A DNA stretch of 64,000 nt from assembly GCF_016587415.1 (NCBI RefSeq), contig NZ_BNJI01000001.1, positions 3,697,501-3,761,500 of the forward strand, given 5' to 3'. Source of the stretch: Ktedonobacter sp. SOSP1-85. GTDB lineage: Bacteria > Chloroflexota > Ktedonobacteria > Ktedonobacterales > Ktedonobacteraceae. The position numbers and the translations under genes were made by a program. How positions within the stretch are numbered: position 1 is the first letter of the stretch; each line of letters begins with the position of its first letter. The notes under the pieces are model-generated. The model saw only the letters and a list, made by a program, of their open reading frames with translations. It had not been told where the DNA came from and ran no database searches. Below are positions 17,275-24,887 of the stretch, piece after piece.

Positions 17275-17615
17275 AGTACCAGCATTCCCCTCATTCCAAA
17301 ACGGCCAGGCCGTACGGATCTCAATCTCACAACATTTTTTAACAGAGGTCACTCTTGATCTGTTTCTTTACAGCTCCGGTTGTCGGTATTCGTCGCTCCT
17401 GGTCGCGCAGCCTTTCATAGAGTCGCTGCATTTTACTCCGTACAGATAAGAGTATTATAACATCACGCCGTACTTTGTATACGTGGTATGAACTGGTTAC
17501 TTGACATTTTTGTACTCATGTACTACTGTACAGTCGATGTATGCCAACCTGGCATGCCCATTCTATCCTTTCTCATCGCTGCTGAAGTAAAACATCTATT
17601 GAGAAAAAGGATTTC
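17275..17615. other. Divergent intergenic region with a possible weak promoter
   Basis: The region lies between the response regulator (minus) and the WD40 kinase (plus). A perfect TTGACA at 17501-17506 faces the kinase gene, but the best -10 at 17-base spacing (TACTGT, 17524-17529) is poor. I see nothing else. Confidence 0.35.
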
Positions 17616-19778
17616 ATGTCATCCAATTCAACATTTTTCTGTGATCGATGTGGTGCTGCCAATCGACCAGAGGCGCGTTTTTGTCGTGCCTGTGGCCAGG
17701 CGCTTGGTGGGTTGGACACGACGACCGATACCATTGTAGGTCTTGGGGCGCGTGGTATATCGAGCGCGCACGCCGTACATGGAACCTCAGCCAATACGCT
17801 GAACACAAACGTGAATACCACCTTCCAGTTGCCCATAGGCAGTTCGACGATTACGGGACTGTTGCAGCCTCAACATATGCTCAAGCAGCGGTATATCATC
17901 CTGGCAAATGTAGGAAAGGGTGGCTTCGGAGCTGTCTATAAGGCCCTCGATTCGCAGTTTGGTAATCGCCTGGTGGCGGTTAAGGAGATGAGCCAGAATA
18001 GCCTGGATGAGAAGGACCGCCAGGCCGCCGCTGATGCCTTCCAGCATGAAGCGATGCTCCTGGCCGGTTTGACGCATCCAAATCTACCGCGTATTTATGA
18101 GCAGTTTGCCGACCAGGGGCGTTCCTACCTGGTGATGGACTATATCGAGGGCGAGACCCTTGAGGACCGCCTGAGTCGCCTGAAGGGGACCACGCTCCCT
18201 ATTGCGCAGACGCTTGATATTGCGATCCAGCTCTGTGACGTATTGGAGTATCTGCACTCGCGCACGCCCCCGATTATTTTCCGTGATCTCAAGCCTGCCA
18301 ATGTGATGCTTACACCTGGTGGGCATATCTTCCTGATCGACTTTGGCATCGCGCGCCACTTCAAGCCCGGCAAGGCCAAGGATACAACCGCGCTTGGCTC
18401 CTCCGGATATGCCGCGCCGGAACAGTATGGTCGCTCGCAAACCACGGTGCGCGCCGATATCTATAGTCTGGGCGCGACCCTTCATCAACTCCTGACCGGG
18501 CATGATCCTTCGGAAACGCCCTTCCACTTCGTGTCTATTCACCTCCCGGCGCATCCGGCCCTCGCCGGATTGGCCGACCTGGTCATGCATATGGTAAGTG
18601 TACCCGTGAATGAGCGCCCGGAATCAGTGGCTGTTGTGCGCGCCTCGCTTCAGCGTATCCAGACGCTATATACGACGGGGGCCGCGCTGACCTCGCCGCC
18701 CACCATCTCGACGCGTGTCCCTCCCATGTACCAGGTACCTGCGACGATGCCGCCCATCCCTGCTCAATCCACGACTACAGGGAAGACTGGCAAGGCGAAA
18801 GGCCCAACTCAATACCAGATCGTCAAGCAGCCTAATACGCTCTTTATTTGTACTGGACATACGGGACGCGTGGCTGCTGTGGCCTGGTCGCCCGATGGCA
18901 AATGGCTGGCCTCGGCCAGCTATGACCGCACCGTGATCATATGGGATGCGGCTTCTGGTGATCGTGTCTGGACGTATAAGGGACACTCCGCGCGGGTGAA
19001 TGCCCTGGCCTGGTCTTCCGATAGCAAATATATTGCTTCGGCGGGTGATGACACCACGGTGCAGATCTGGGAGCCTGCGAACGGGCACCTGGTCTATACC
19101 TATACTGCGCACAGCCAGCCCGTGAATGCTGTGGCCTGGTCGCCAGGTGGCGAGTATATTGCCTCGGCTGGCAACGATAAGCTGGTGCTGGTCTGGCATG
19201 CCCAGGAGCATAGTGAACTGTACCGCTATGAAGAGCACAAGGACCAGGTATATGCCGTGGCCTGGTCACCGGATGGGAAATACCTGGCCTCCGCTGGGAA
19301 AGAGAAGAGCATACGCTTCTGGAATCCCTTTGCCGAGCAGAAAAAGCCGCGCACCTTCTGGCAGCGCGTCTCATCCATTTTCTCCGCGGACCTGGAACCC
19401 AGCGTTCTGAAGGTGCATAATGAGCGGGTGAATGCCCTGGCCTGGCATCCAAAAGAGTATCTGCTGGCCTCGGCCTCTAGCGACTCCTACGCCTGCATCT
19501 GGGATGTCAGCATCGCTTATACGCAGCATACGAAACTGCTGCGGACCGCGGGTGGCAACAGCGCCAAGAACGCCGTGACCTGGGCGCCCGATGGCAAGCA
19601 CCTGGCCATTGCCAGCAATGATAAGACAGTGCAGGTCTGGAATGTAGCCAAAGAGCGCTGTACCTATACCTACCAGGGGCACCAGGGCTATGTCGCCGCC
19701 GTAGCCTGGTCGCCAAGCGGCGAACGCCTGGCCTCCGCCGGGGTCGACCGCTCCGTGCAGATCTGGCAGGTCGTCTAA
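17616..19778 (+). CDS. Soluble Ser/Thr kinase with N-terminal zinc ribbon and C-terminal WD40 propeller
   Basis: The protein has 720 residues. A zinc ribbon occupies residues 9-26 (CDRCG...CRACG). The kinase domain covers about 93-355: GKGGFGAVY at 100-108, AVKEM with K123, catalytic loop FRDLKPANVML (Phe replaces the His of HRD) at 222-232, and DFG at 242-244. The rest is a WD40 propeller (about 405-720) of seven repeats with repeated AVAWSPDGKWLASAS and DxxVxxW units. No transmembrane helix is present, so it is cytoplasmic. The propeller is presumably a substrate- or partner-binding platform. The ATG has AAAGGA upstream. lysA follows 62 bases later in the same direction. Confidence 0.93.
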   Translation: MSSNSTFFCDRCGAANRPEARFCRACGQALGGLDTTTDTIVGLGARGISSAHAVHGTSANTLNTNVNTTFQLPIGSSTITGLLQPQHMLKQRYIILANVGKGGFGAVYKALDSQFGNRLVAVKEMSQNSLDEKDRQAAADAFQHEAMLLAGLTHPNLPRIYEQFADQGRSYLVMDYIEGETLEDRLSRLKGTTLPIAQTLDIAIQLCDVLEYLHSRTPPIIFRDLKPANVMLTPGGHIFLIDFGIARHFKPGKAKDTTALGSSGYAAPEQYGRSQTTVRADIYSLGATLHQLLTGHDPSETPFHFVSIHLPAHPALAGLADLVMHMVSVPVNERPESVAVVRASLQRIQTLYTTGAALTSPPTISTRVPPMYQVPATMPPIPAQSTTTGKTGKAKGPTQYQIVKQPNTLFICTGHTGRVAAVAWSPDGKWLASASYDRTVIIWDAASGDRVWTYKGHSARVNALAWSSDSKYIASAGDDTTVQIWEPANGHLVYTYTAHSQPVNAVAWSPGGEYIASAGNDKLVLVWHAQEHSELYRYEEHKDQVYAVAWSPDGKYLASAGKEKSIRFWNPFAEQKKPRTFWQRVSSIFSADLEPSVLKVHNERVNALAWHPKEYLLASASSDSYACIWDVSIAYTQHTKLLRTAGGNSAKNAVTWAPDGKHLAIASNDKTVQVWNVAKERCTYTYQGHQGYVAAVAWSPSGERLASAGVDRSVQIWQVV

Positions 19779-19840
19779 AGTTGTCTTTCTCCCATACGGC
19801 TAGTGGAGGCGGTGTAGTCAAGGAAGGATACAGTCAAAAT

Positions 19841-21091
19841 ATGTCCGAGAAGCGTTTTCCTCTCTCTCCTGAGCGCCTTGAAGCGCTTATCGCAACCCAT
19901 CCCACACCATTTCACCTCTATGATGAGCAGGGGATCCGCGCCGCTGTGCGTCGCATGAAGCGAGCCTTTGCCTGGTCGGAGGGCTTTACCAATTATTTCG
20001 CGGTCAAGGCCCTGCCCAATCCCCATATTTTACGCATCCTCAAGGAGGAGGGCCTGGGTGTAGATTGTAGCTCTCTGCCCGAGCTTGTGCTCGCGGAGCG
20101 TGTAGGCTTTACTGGCGAAGAGATTATGTTTACCTCCAACCAGACGCCCGCGAGCGAGTATCGCAAGGCCAGGGAACTGGGGGCGATCATCAACCTGGAC
20201 GACATCAGTCATATCGCCTATCTCGAAGAGCAGGCAGGCCTTCCCGATCTGATTAGTTTTCGCTACAATCCGGGACCATTGCGCGCCGGGAACGCCATCA
20301 TTGGTGATCCCAAGGAGGCAAAGTATGGCCTGACCTATGATCAGCTCTTTCAAGCGTATGCCAGCGCGAAGGAGAAGGGCGTCAGGCGCTTTGGGCTACA
20401 CGCCATGCTGGCCTCGAACGAACTCAACGTAGCGTATTTCCTTGAGACTGCACGCATGCTCTTTGACCTGGTCGCGGCCCTTTCGCGCGAGGTTGGCATC
20501 ACCTTCTCCTTTATCAATATGGGTGGCGGCATTGGCATCCCTTATCGCCCGGAGCAGAGCGCCTTTGACATGGAGACCTTTGGCCAGGAGTTGCAGACCC
20601 TGTACACGCAGAAAATCGTTGCCAATAATCTGCAACCCCTGCGTATAGTCATGGAATGCGGCCGGGTGATCACGGGACCGCATGGCTACCTGGTGACCAC
20701 CGCGCTCCACCAGAAAGAGACCTATAAGCGCTATATTGGCCTGGACGCCTGCATGACAAATCTGATGCGGCCCGCGCTGTATGGCGCCTATCACCACATT
20801 ACTGTTTTGGGGAAAGAGGATCAGCCCGCGAACGAGACGTATGACGTCGTGGGATCGCTCTGCGAAAACTTCGATAAATTCGCCATTGATCGGAGCCTGT
20901 CTGATATCTCTCCAGGCGATATCCTGATCATTTACGATACGGGGGCGCACGGCCACGCCATGGGCTTTAACTATAACGGCAAGTTGCGCTCGGCGGAACT
21001 ACTCTTGCGCGAGAGCGGCGAGATCCAACTCATCCGGCGTGCCGAGACGCTTGACGACTACTTTGGTACCCTCGATTTTGCAGGTTTGTAG
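19841..21091 (+). CDS. lysA: Diaminopimelate decarboxylase family PLP enzyme, probably LysA
   Basis: This is a fold-type III PLP decarboxylase of 416 residues. The PLP lysine is in NYFAVKALPNP (about residue 56). The glycine loop is INMGGGIGIPY and the phosphate contact is MECGRVITGPHG. The other-subunit Cys lies in VGSLCENFDKFA, and the tail has GAHGHAMGFNYNGKLRSAELL. This fits meso-diaminopimelate decarboxylase, the last lysine step. The related carboxynorspermidine decarboxylase NspC is shorter and lacks these tail motifs, though a substrate variant cannot be excluded. The ATG at 19841 has AAGGAAGGA upstream; a TTG at 19781 would add 20 unrelated residues. It is convergent with lysS. Confidence 0.87.
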   Translation: MSEKRFPLSPERLEALIATHPTPFHLYDEQGIRAAVRRMKRAFAWSEGFTNYFAVKALPNPHILRILKEEGLGVDCSSLPELVLAERVGFTGEEIMFTSNQTPASEYRKARELGAIINLDDISHIAYLEEQAGLPDLISFRYNPGPLRAGNAIIGDPKEAKYGLTYDQLFQAYASAKEKGVRRFGLHAMLASNELNVAYFLETARMLFDLVAALSREVGITFSFINMGGGIGIPYRPEQSAFDMETFGQELQTLYTQKIVANNLQPLRIVMECGRVITGPHGYLVTTALHQKETYKRYIGLDACMTNLMRPALYGAYHHITVLGKEDQPANETYDVVGSLCENFDKFAIDRSLSDISPGDILIIYDTGAHGHAMGFNYNGKLRSAELLLRESGEIQLIRRAETLDDYFGTLDFAGL

Positions 21092-21094
21092 ATC

Positions 21095-21132
21095 AGAGGT
21101 TCTTTCGGTATGGCTATACCGAAAGAACCTCT
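21095..21132. terminator. Bidirectional terminator between lysA and lysS
   Basis: Arms 21095-21111 and 21116-21132 pair perfectly (17 bp, loop GGCT). It lies between the stop codons of the convergent genes. Confidence 0.8.
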
Positions 21133-21141
21133 TGCTTCGTG

Positions 21142-22803
21142 TTATGCTGGTTCGGCGGTTACAGAAGCTCCATTGGGATCGAGCAGGCTCTTGACCTTCT
21201 CTTTGCCCAGGGAGAGCATGAGGGTCGGGATACGTGGGCCGGTATCCGAGCCACAGATCAACGTGTAGATGGCGGCGAAGAAGGCGCGCTGGGCTTGCTT
21301 CAACTCGGGTGTGGCGGGCGCGTCTGAGGGCAGTCCGCGCACCTGCTTGGGAATGCGGTACATCAGGTCGGTCAGGGCATCCAGGTTCCAGGCGCCCTCA
21401 AGCTCCGCGACCAGGAGGCGGAGCGCCTCTTGCTCGCTTTCCCCAAGTTGCGCATAGGTCTCAGCATCAAAGCTGGCGCGGATAAAGGTGCGCTCATCTT
21501 CGGGCAGGTAGTTGTTGATCCAGTTGGCGGCGCAGGTCAGGCGCGGCTCTAGCTGTGCCGGGGTGAGGGGTTCCTCTTCCTTCAGGCTCTGCGTGGCGAT
21601 GCGCAAGACCTGCTCAAGGTTGCCCTGTGTGACATCCAGGGTCGAGGTGAGTAGCGAGAATGGCACCGTGCGCTCGGCTCGCTTCACAGCACCCAGCGAG
21701 GTCTGGATGGCGCGTTGGTAGGCGACCAGGTTGGCCTCGTTAGCCTTGCCAGCCGCGACCTGGCGCACGAGGGAATCCCATTCATCATAGAGCCGCAAAA
21801 GACCCTGGCCAAAGTCGATATTAAAGGGCTGGTTGTTGGCGCGGCGGATATAGAGCCAGCGTAGAATCGCGGGCTCCAGGATGGAGAGCGCATTGGCTGG
21901 CGAAGCATCAGTTCCCACGGAACTGGAGATCTTCACACGGCCCTCCATGCCCACAAAGGCATAAGCCGCGTATTGGGGTGCGGGAGAATGGAAAATCTCC
22001 TGCACGATGCGCTGACCAACGGTGAAGCTGCTTCCTGGCGTCGAGTGGTCGGCGCCCGCAGGCTCAAAGTCTACCTGCGCCTCGCTCCAGCGCATGGGCC
22101 AGTCTACCTTCCAGACCAGCTTGCCGGAATTTTTCTCGTTCAGACTAAAGGCTCCACTATGCTGACAGTGCTGGCAGCTATAATCGATACTGGCAGTAGC
22201 CTCTTCATAGTGCTGTATTTGCGTCGTATCCTTGCCACAGGCCTCGCAATAGACCTTGTAAGGGTAATAGGCGGCCCGCCTTTCAGAGGCCGTCTCCTGC
22301 TGTTCCTGGCGCGTTTGATATTCAGCCAGGATATCAAAGATCTCTCCGCGTTGTGCCAGGGCCTGTTTGACCTTGTGGGTATAGCGCCCCTCGCGATAGG
22401 CGACTGACTGGCGCACCTGGGTCATAGGAAGATTGAGGGGCGCGATGCTCTCGCTAAATTCAGTAATATAGCGGTCGGCATACGAGGCATAGGCCCCAAA
22501 GGGATCAGGTACCTCACAGAGAGGCTGCCCAATATAGCTCGCGAAAGACTCTGGAATACCCGCAGGCACCTTGCGCAGGCGGTCATAGTCATCCCAAAAC
22601 TGTATATGCTCTACCTGCCAGCCCCGAGCGCGTAGCTCTTCGGCGACCAGGTGAACCGTCATAATCTCACGCATATTGCCCAGGTGAACCGTCCCCGAGG
22701 GACTGAGTCCAGAGGCACAAATGATGGTTGCATGCTCACCCTTGACCTGGCGCACATGCTGCTCTACTCGGTCGCTAATCTTCGCGACCCAATCAGCTTT
22801 CAT
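21142..22803 (-). CDS. lysS: Class I lysyl-tRNA synthetase
   Basis: This enzyme charges tRNA-Lys with lysine using a class I Rossmann catalytic domain, unlike the common class II LysRS. The 553-residue protein has the HIGH-like motif SPSGTVHLGN (about 34-43) and the KMSKS-like motif KISSSVGT. It also has a zinc site with CEACG...CQHC (about 200-225) and a helical C-terminal anticodon-binding domain. The ATG at 22803 has AGGAG eight bases upstream; a TTG two codons earlier is too close to that site. Class I LysRS is typical of archaea and found in scattered bacteria. The adjacent convergent gene is lysA. Confidence 0.93.
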   Translation of the reverse strand: MKADWVAKISDRVEQHVRQVKGEHATIICASGLSPSGTVHLGNMREIMTVHLVAEELRARGWQVEHIQFWDDYDRLRKVPAGIPESFASYIGQPLCEVPDPFGAYASYADRYITEFSESIAPLNLPMTQVRQSVAYREGRYTHKVKQALAQRGEIFDILAEYQTRQEQQETASERRAAYYPYKVYCEACGKDTTQIQHYEEATASIDYSCQHCQHSGAFSLNEKNSGKLVWKVDWPMRWSEAQVDFEPAGADHSTPGSSFTVGQRIVQEIFHSPAPQYAAYAFVGMEGRVKISSSVGTDASPANALSILEPAILRWLYIRRANNQPFNIDFGQGLLRLYDEWDSLVRQVAAGKANEANLVAYQRAIQTSLGAVKRAERTVPFSLLTSTLDVTQGNLEQVLRIATQSLKEEEPLTPAQLEPRLTCAANWINNYLPEDERTFIRASFDAETYAQLGESEQEALRLLVAELEGAWNLDALTDLMYRIPKQVRGLPSDAPATPELKQAQRAFFAAIYTLICGSDTGPRIPTLMLSLGKEKVKSLLDPNGASVTAEPA

Positions 22804-22887
22804 CGTCAAAACTCCTAGAAGATAAGTTAGACCAGGATTTCACCCCTTGTATTTATATCGAGGTAAGACAGGATCGTGTTCCCTTGT

Positions 22888-22966
22888 CACAGGGGTAAGG
22901 ATGTGCTGGTGCGGAGCCGAAGGCCCCGCACCAGCACATCCTTACCCCTGTGAGCGCCGTAGGCGC
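22888..22966. repeat. Long palindrome (27-bp arms) plus GCGCC-GTA-GGCGC tag
   Basis: Arms 22888-22914 and 22926-22952 pair perfectly. Inside them, after one A/C mismatch, GCC-GAA-GGC adds three more pairs. The tag GCGCC-GTA-GGCGC follows at 22954-22966. It lies 85 bases upstream of lysS, between two minus-strand genes. The rest of the gap to 23239 shows no gene or clear signal. Confidence 0.83.
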
Positions 22967-23239
22967 GAAAAGTAAGTTAGAAGCAAATGCCTGGAAAACA
23001 TCCTGGTAGATATATCGAAAAAGAAAGATAAGAACTTGAGGATATTATAAGGGTAATGGCAAGGAGGGGAACAAAAAACTAGGACGCATACCCCCATTCC
23101 TGTCAAGATGGCAATACACGTCCCGGTCGTTCAGAAAATTTGCATTTTTAGCATATCGAAAAAAGACGATTCTGGCAAGTCTACAATAAGCGGTTGGTAT
23201 GCTCAGGGGCTATGCGCATTTTTCCAGCCGCATAGAAAT

Positions 23240-24400
23240 TCATGCGCGGATCTGGTCGAGGAGGGCGCGGCCAATGACGATACGTTGAATTTGATTGGTC
23301 CCCTCAAAGATCTGTGCCACCTTTACATCGCGCATATAGCGCTCAACCGGGTAATCGCGAACATAGCCCGCGCCGCCCAGGACCTGGACCGCATTGGTGG
23401 TAACCTCCATCGCCGAATCCGTCGCGAAGCATTTGGCCATCGAGGCATACATCGAGACCTGCTTGGATGGTTGTTTGGACTGGTCGAGCTTATAGGCAGC
23501 CTCATAGACCAGCAGGCGCGAGGCCTCAACCTTCATAGCCATATCGGCGAGCATAAACTCAATGGCCTGAAAGATACCGATGGGTTTGCCAAACTGCTGG
23601 CGCTCCTGGGCGTACTGGCGAGCGGCCTCAAAGGCCGCCTGGGCGACACCGACTGCGACCGCGCCAATATTGATGCGCCCACCATCGAGTGAGGAGAGCG
23701 CGATCTTAAAGCCCTGTCCCTCTTCTCCCAGGCGTTGCGAGACGGGAATCTGGCAGTTCTCAAAGATCAACTCACGCGTGGGCGAGGAATGCAGGCCCAT
23801 TTTGCGCTCAGTCTTGCCAAAGGCAAAGCCGGGCGTATCCTTCTCGATAACGAAGCAGGAGATGCCTGAAGCGTCATTTCCGGGAGCGGTACGCGCCATA
23901 AGCAGATAGATATCGGCCTCGCCCGCGTTGGTCACCCAGAGCTTATTCCCATTCAAAATGTATCTATCGCCCGAGCGCTCGGCCCGACATTGCAGGCTGG
24001 CGGCATCGGAGCCAGCGGCAGCCTCGCTCAGCGAGAAGGCGCCCAGGGCTTCGCCGGACGCTAGCTTGCCCACCCAGCGCTCGCGCTGTTCCTCATTGCC
24101 GAAGCGCGCAATAGACCCAGTGATCATGTTATGGACGGAGAGGCCAACTGCCGTCGCCATATCGCCCTGGGCCAGTTCTTCATACACAAGGGCCGCTGCC
24201 AGGCGTGAAAGCATGCTCCCACCCAGCTCTTCTGGCGTGGTCATGCCCATCAATCCCAGTTCCGCCATTTTTGTAAAGATCTCGCGGGGAAAGTGATTAT
24301 GCTCATCCCATGACTCAGCATGAGGAGTTATCTCGTTTTGCGTAAAGCGACGTACCATGTCGCGGATATCTGATTGCTCTTCATTGAGGTCAAAGATCAC
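23240..24400 (-). CDS. Acyl-CoA dehydrogenase
   Basis: This is an FAD-dependent acyl-CoA dehydrogenase of 386 residues that forms the trans-2,3 double bond in fatty acyl-CoA or branched-chain acyl-CoA. The N-terminal helical domain has the family's F-x-R-x-F-TQ start, the middle has LSEAAAGSDAASLQ and LWVTNAGEAD, and the C-terminal domain ends with GGAGYVRDYPVERYMRD and IFEGTNQIQRIVI, which holds the catalytic Glu. Chain-length preference cannot be read; the pattern is short- or branched-chain-like. No other beta-oxidation gene is adjacent. The upstream neighbour is a divergent small gene. Confidence 0.93.
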   Translation of the reverse strand: MIFDLNEEQSDIRDMVRRFTQNEITPHAESWDEHNHFPREIFTKMAELGLMGMTTPEELGGSMLSRLAAALVYEELAQGDMATAVGLSVHNMITGSIARFGNEEQRERWVGKLASGEALGAFSLSEAAAGSDAASLQCRAERSGDRYILNGNKLWVTNAGEADIYLLMARTAPGNDASGISCFVIEKDTPGFAFGKTERKMGLHSSPTRELIFENCQIPVSQRLGEEGQGFKIALSSLDGGRINIGAVAVGVAQAAFEAARQYAQERQQFGKPIGIFQAIEFMLADMAMKVEASRLLVYEAAYKLDQSKQPSKQVSMYASMAKCFATDSAMEVTTNAVQVLGGAGYVRDYPVERYMRDVKVAQIFEGTNQIQRIVIGRALLDQIRA

Positions 24401-24502
24401 AGGACTATCTCCTTTGTCTTGTGTGACAGCAATTTGCCAATGCTGCCGTCTTCTGTGTGCCTCTTCTTATCATATCATGCCTTCTGGTTAAGGGACATGA
24501 AA

Positions 24503-24531
24503 TTGCGACAATTACGCGACAACTTTATGAT
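24503..24531 (+). promoter_or_regulatory. Sigma-70 promoter for the small acidic protein gene
   Basis: TTGCGA (24503-24508), a 17-base spacer and TATGAT (24526-24531) lie about 97 bases before the ATG at 24628. Confidence 0.6.
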
Positions 24532-24627
24532 GGTGCTGCGACATAGCAGAGGTAGTATCTATACCAGAGAAGCGAAGTGCATTTGAGACAAAACTCTGCG
24601 GTGGACAGAGATGAGAGGGTAACGGCT

Positions 24628-24804
24628 ATGATATTCGATGGAATAGATACTTTATACGAAGCTTTTTATGCCTATGTAGAATCTGTAGTTGATGAAGAGG
24701 CCCATCAAGAGGCAAAACAACCAGAGCCGGTTGAAGCAAAGTCCGGCTGGACTTGGGAAGAGGAAGAGATATCCAGACACTCAACAGTTCTGCTAGCATC
24801 ATAA
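24628..24804 (+). CDS. Small acidic protein of unknown function, 58 residues
   Basis: This short acidic product (MIFDGIDTLYEAFYAYVES, then a Glu/Pro-rich stretch and GWTWEEEEISRHS) has no recognisable domain. Support for a real gene comes from a GAGAGGG sequence before the ATG, a consensus-like promoter about 100 bases upstream, and a terminator-like 38-bp stem that begins five bases after the stop codon. It is convergent with the mazG-type gene. Function is unknown. Confidence 0.5.
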   Translation: MIFDGIDTLYEAFYAYVESVVDEEAHQEAKQPEPVEAKSGWTWEEEEISRHSTVLLAS

Positions 24805-24808
24805 ATTC

Positions 24809-24887
24809 AGCCAAGTAAGTGATGAATGTTGCTAGATGTTGCTGGCGCAGCCAGTAACATCTAGCAACATTCATCACTTACTTGGCT
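24809..24887. terminator. 38-bp stem whose right arm is the coding 3' end of the mazG-type gene
   Basis: Arms 24809-24846 and 24850-24887 pair with one G/T mismatch around the loop GCA. The right arm contains the stop codon and the last codons of the MazG gene (24878-24887), so the left arm is an inverted copy of that gene's end. It probably acts as a bidirectional terminator, though there is no strong T-tract. Confidence 0.75.

Noticed and set aside
19841..21091. Carboxynorspermidine decarboxylase (NspC)
   Set aside because: The protein is longer than NspC and has the GAHGHAMGFNYNGKLRSAELL end and CGRVITGPHG typical of diaminopimelate decarboxylase; no polyamine genes are near.
22804..23239. 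T-box or lysine riboswitch upstream of class I lysS
   Set aside because: No T-box sequence (GGTGG-like specifier region with terminator/antiterminator) and no lysine riboswitch core; only a tagged palindrome is present.
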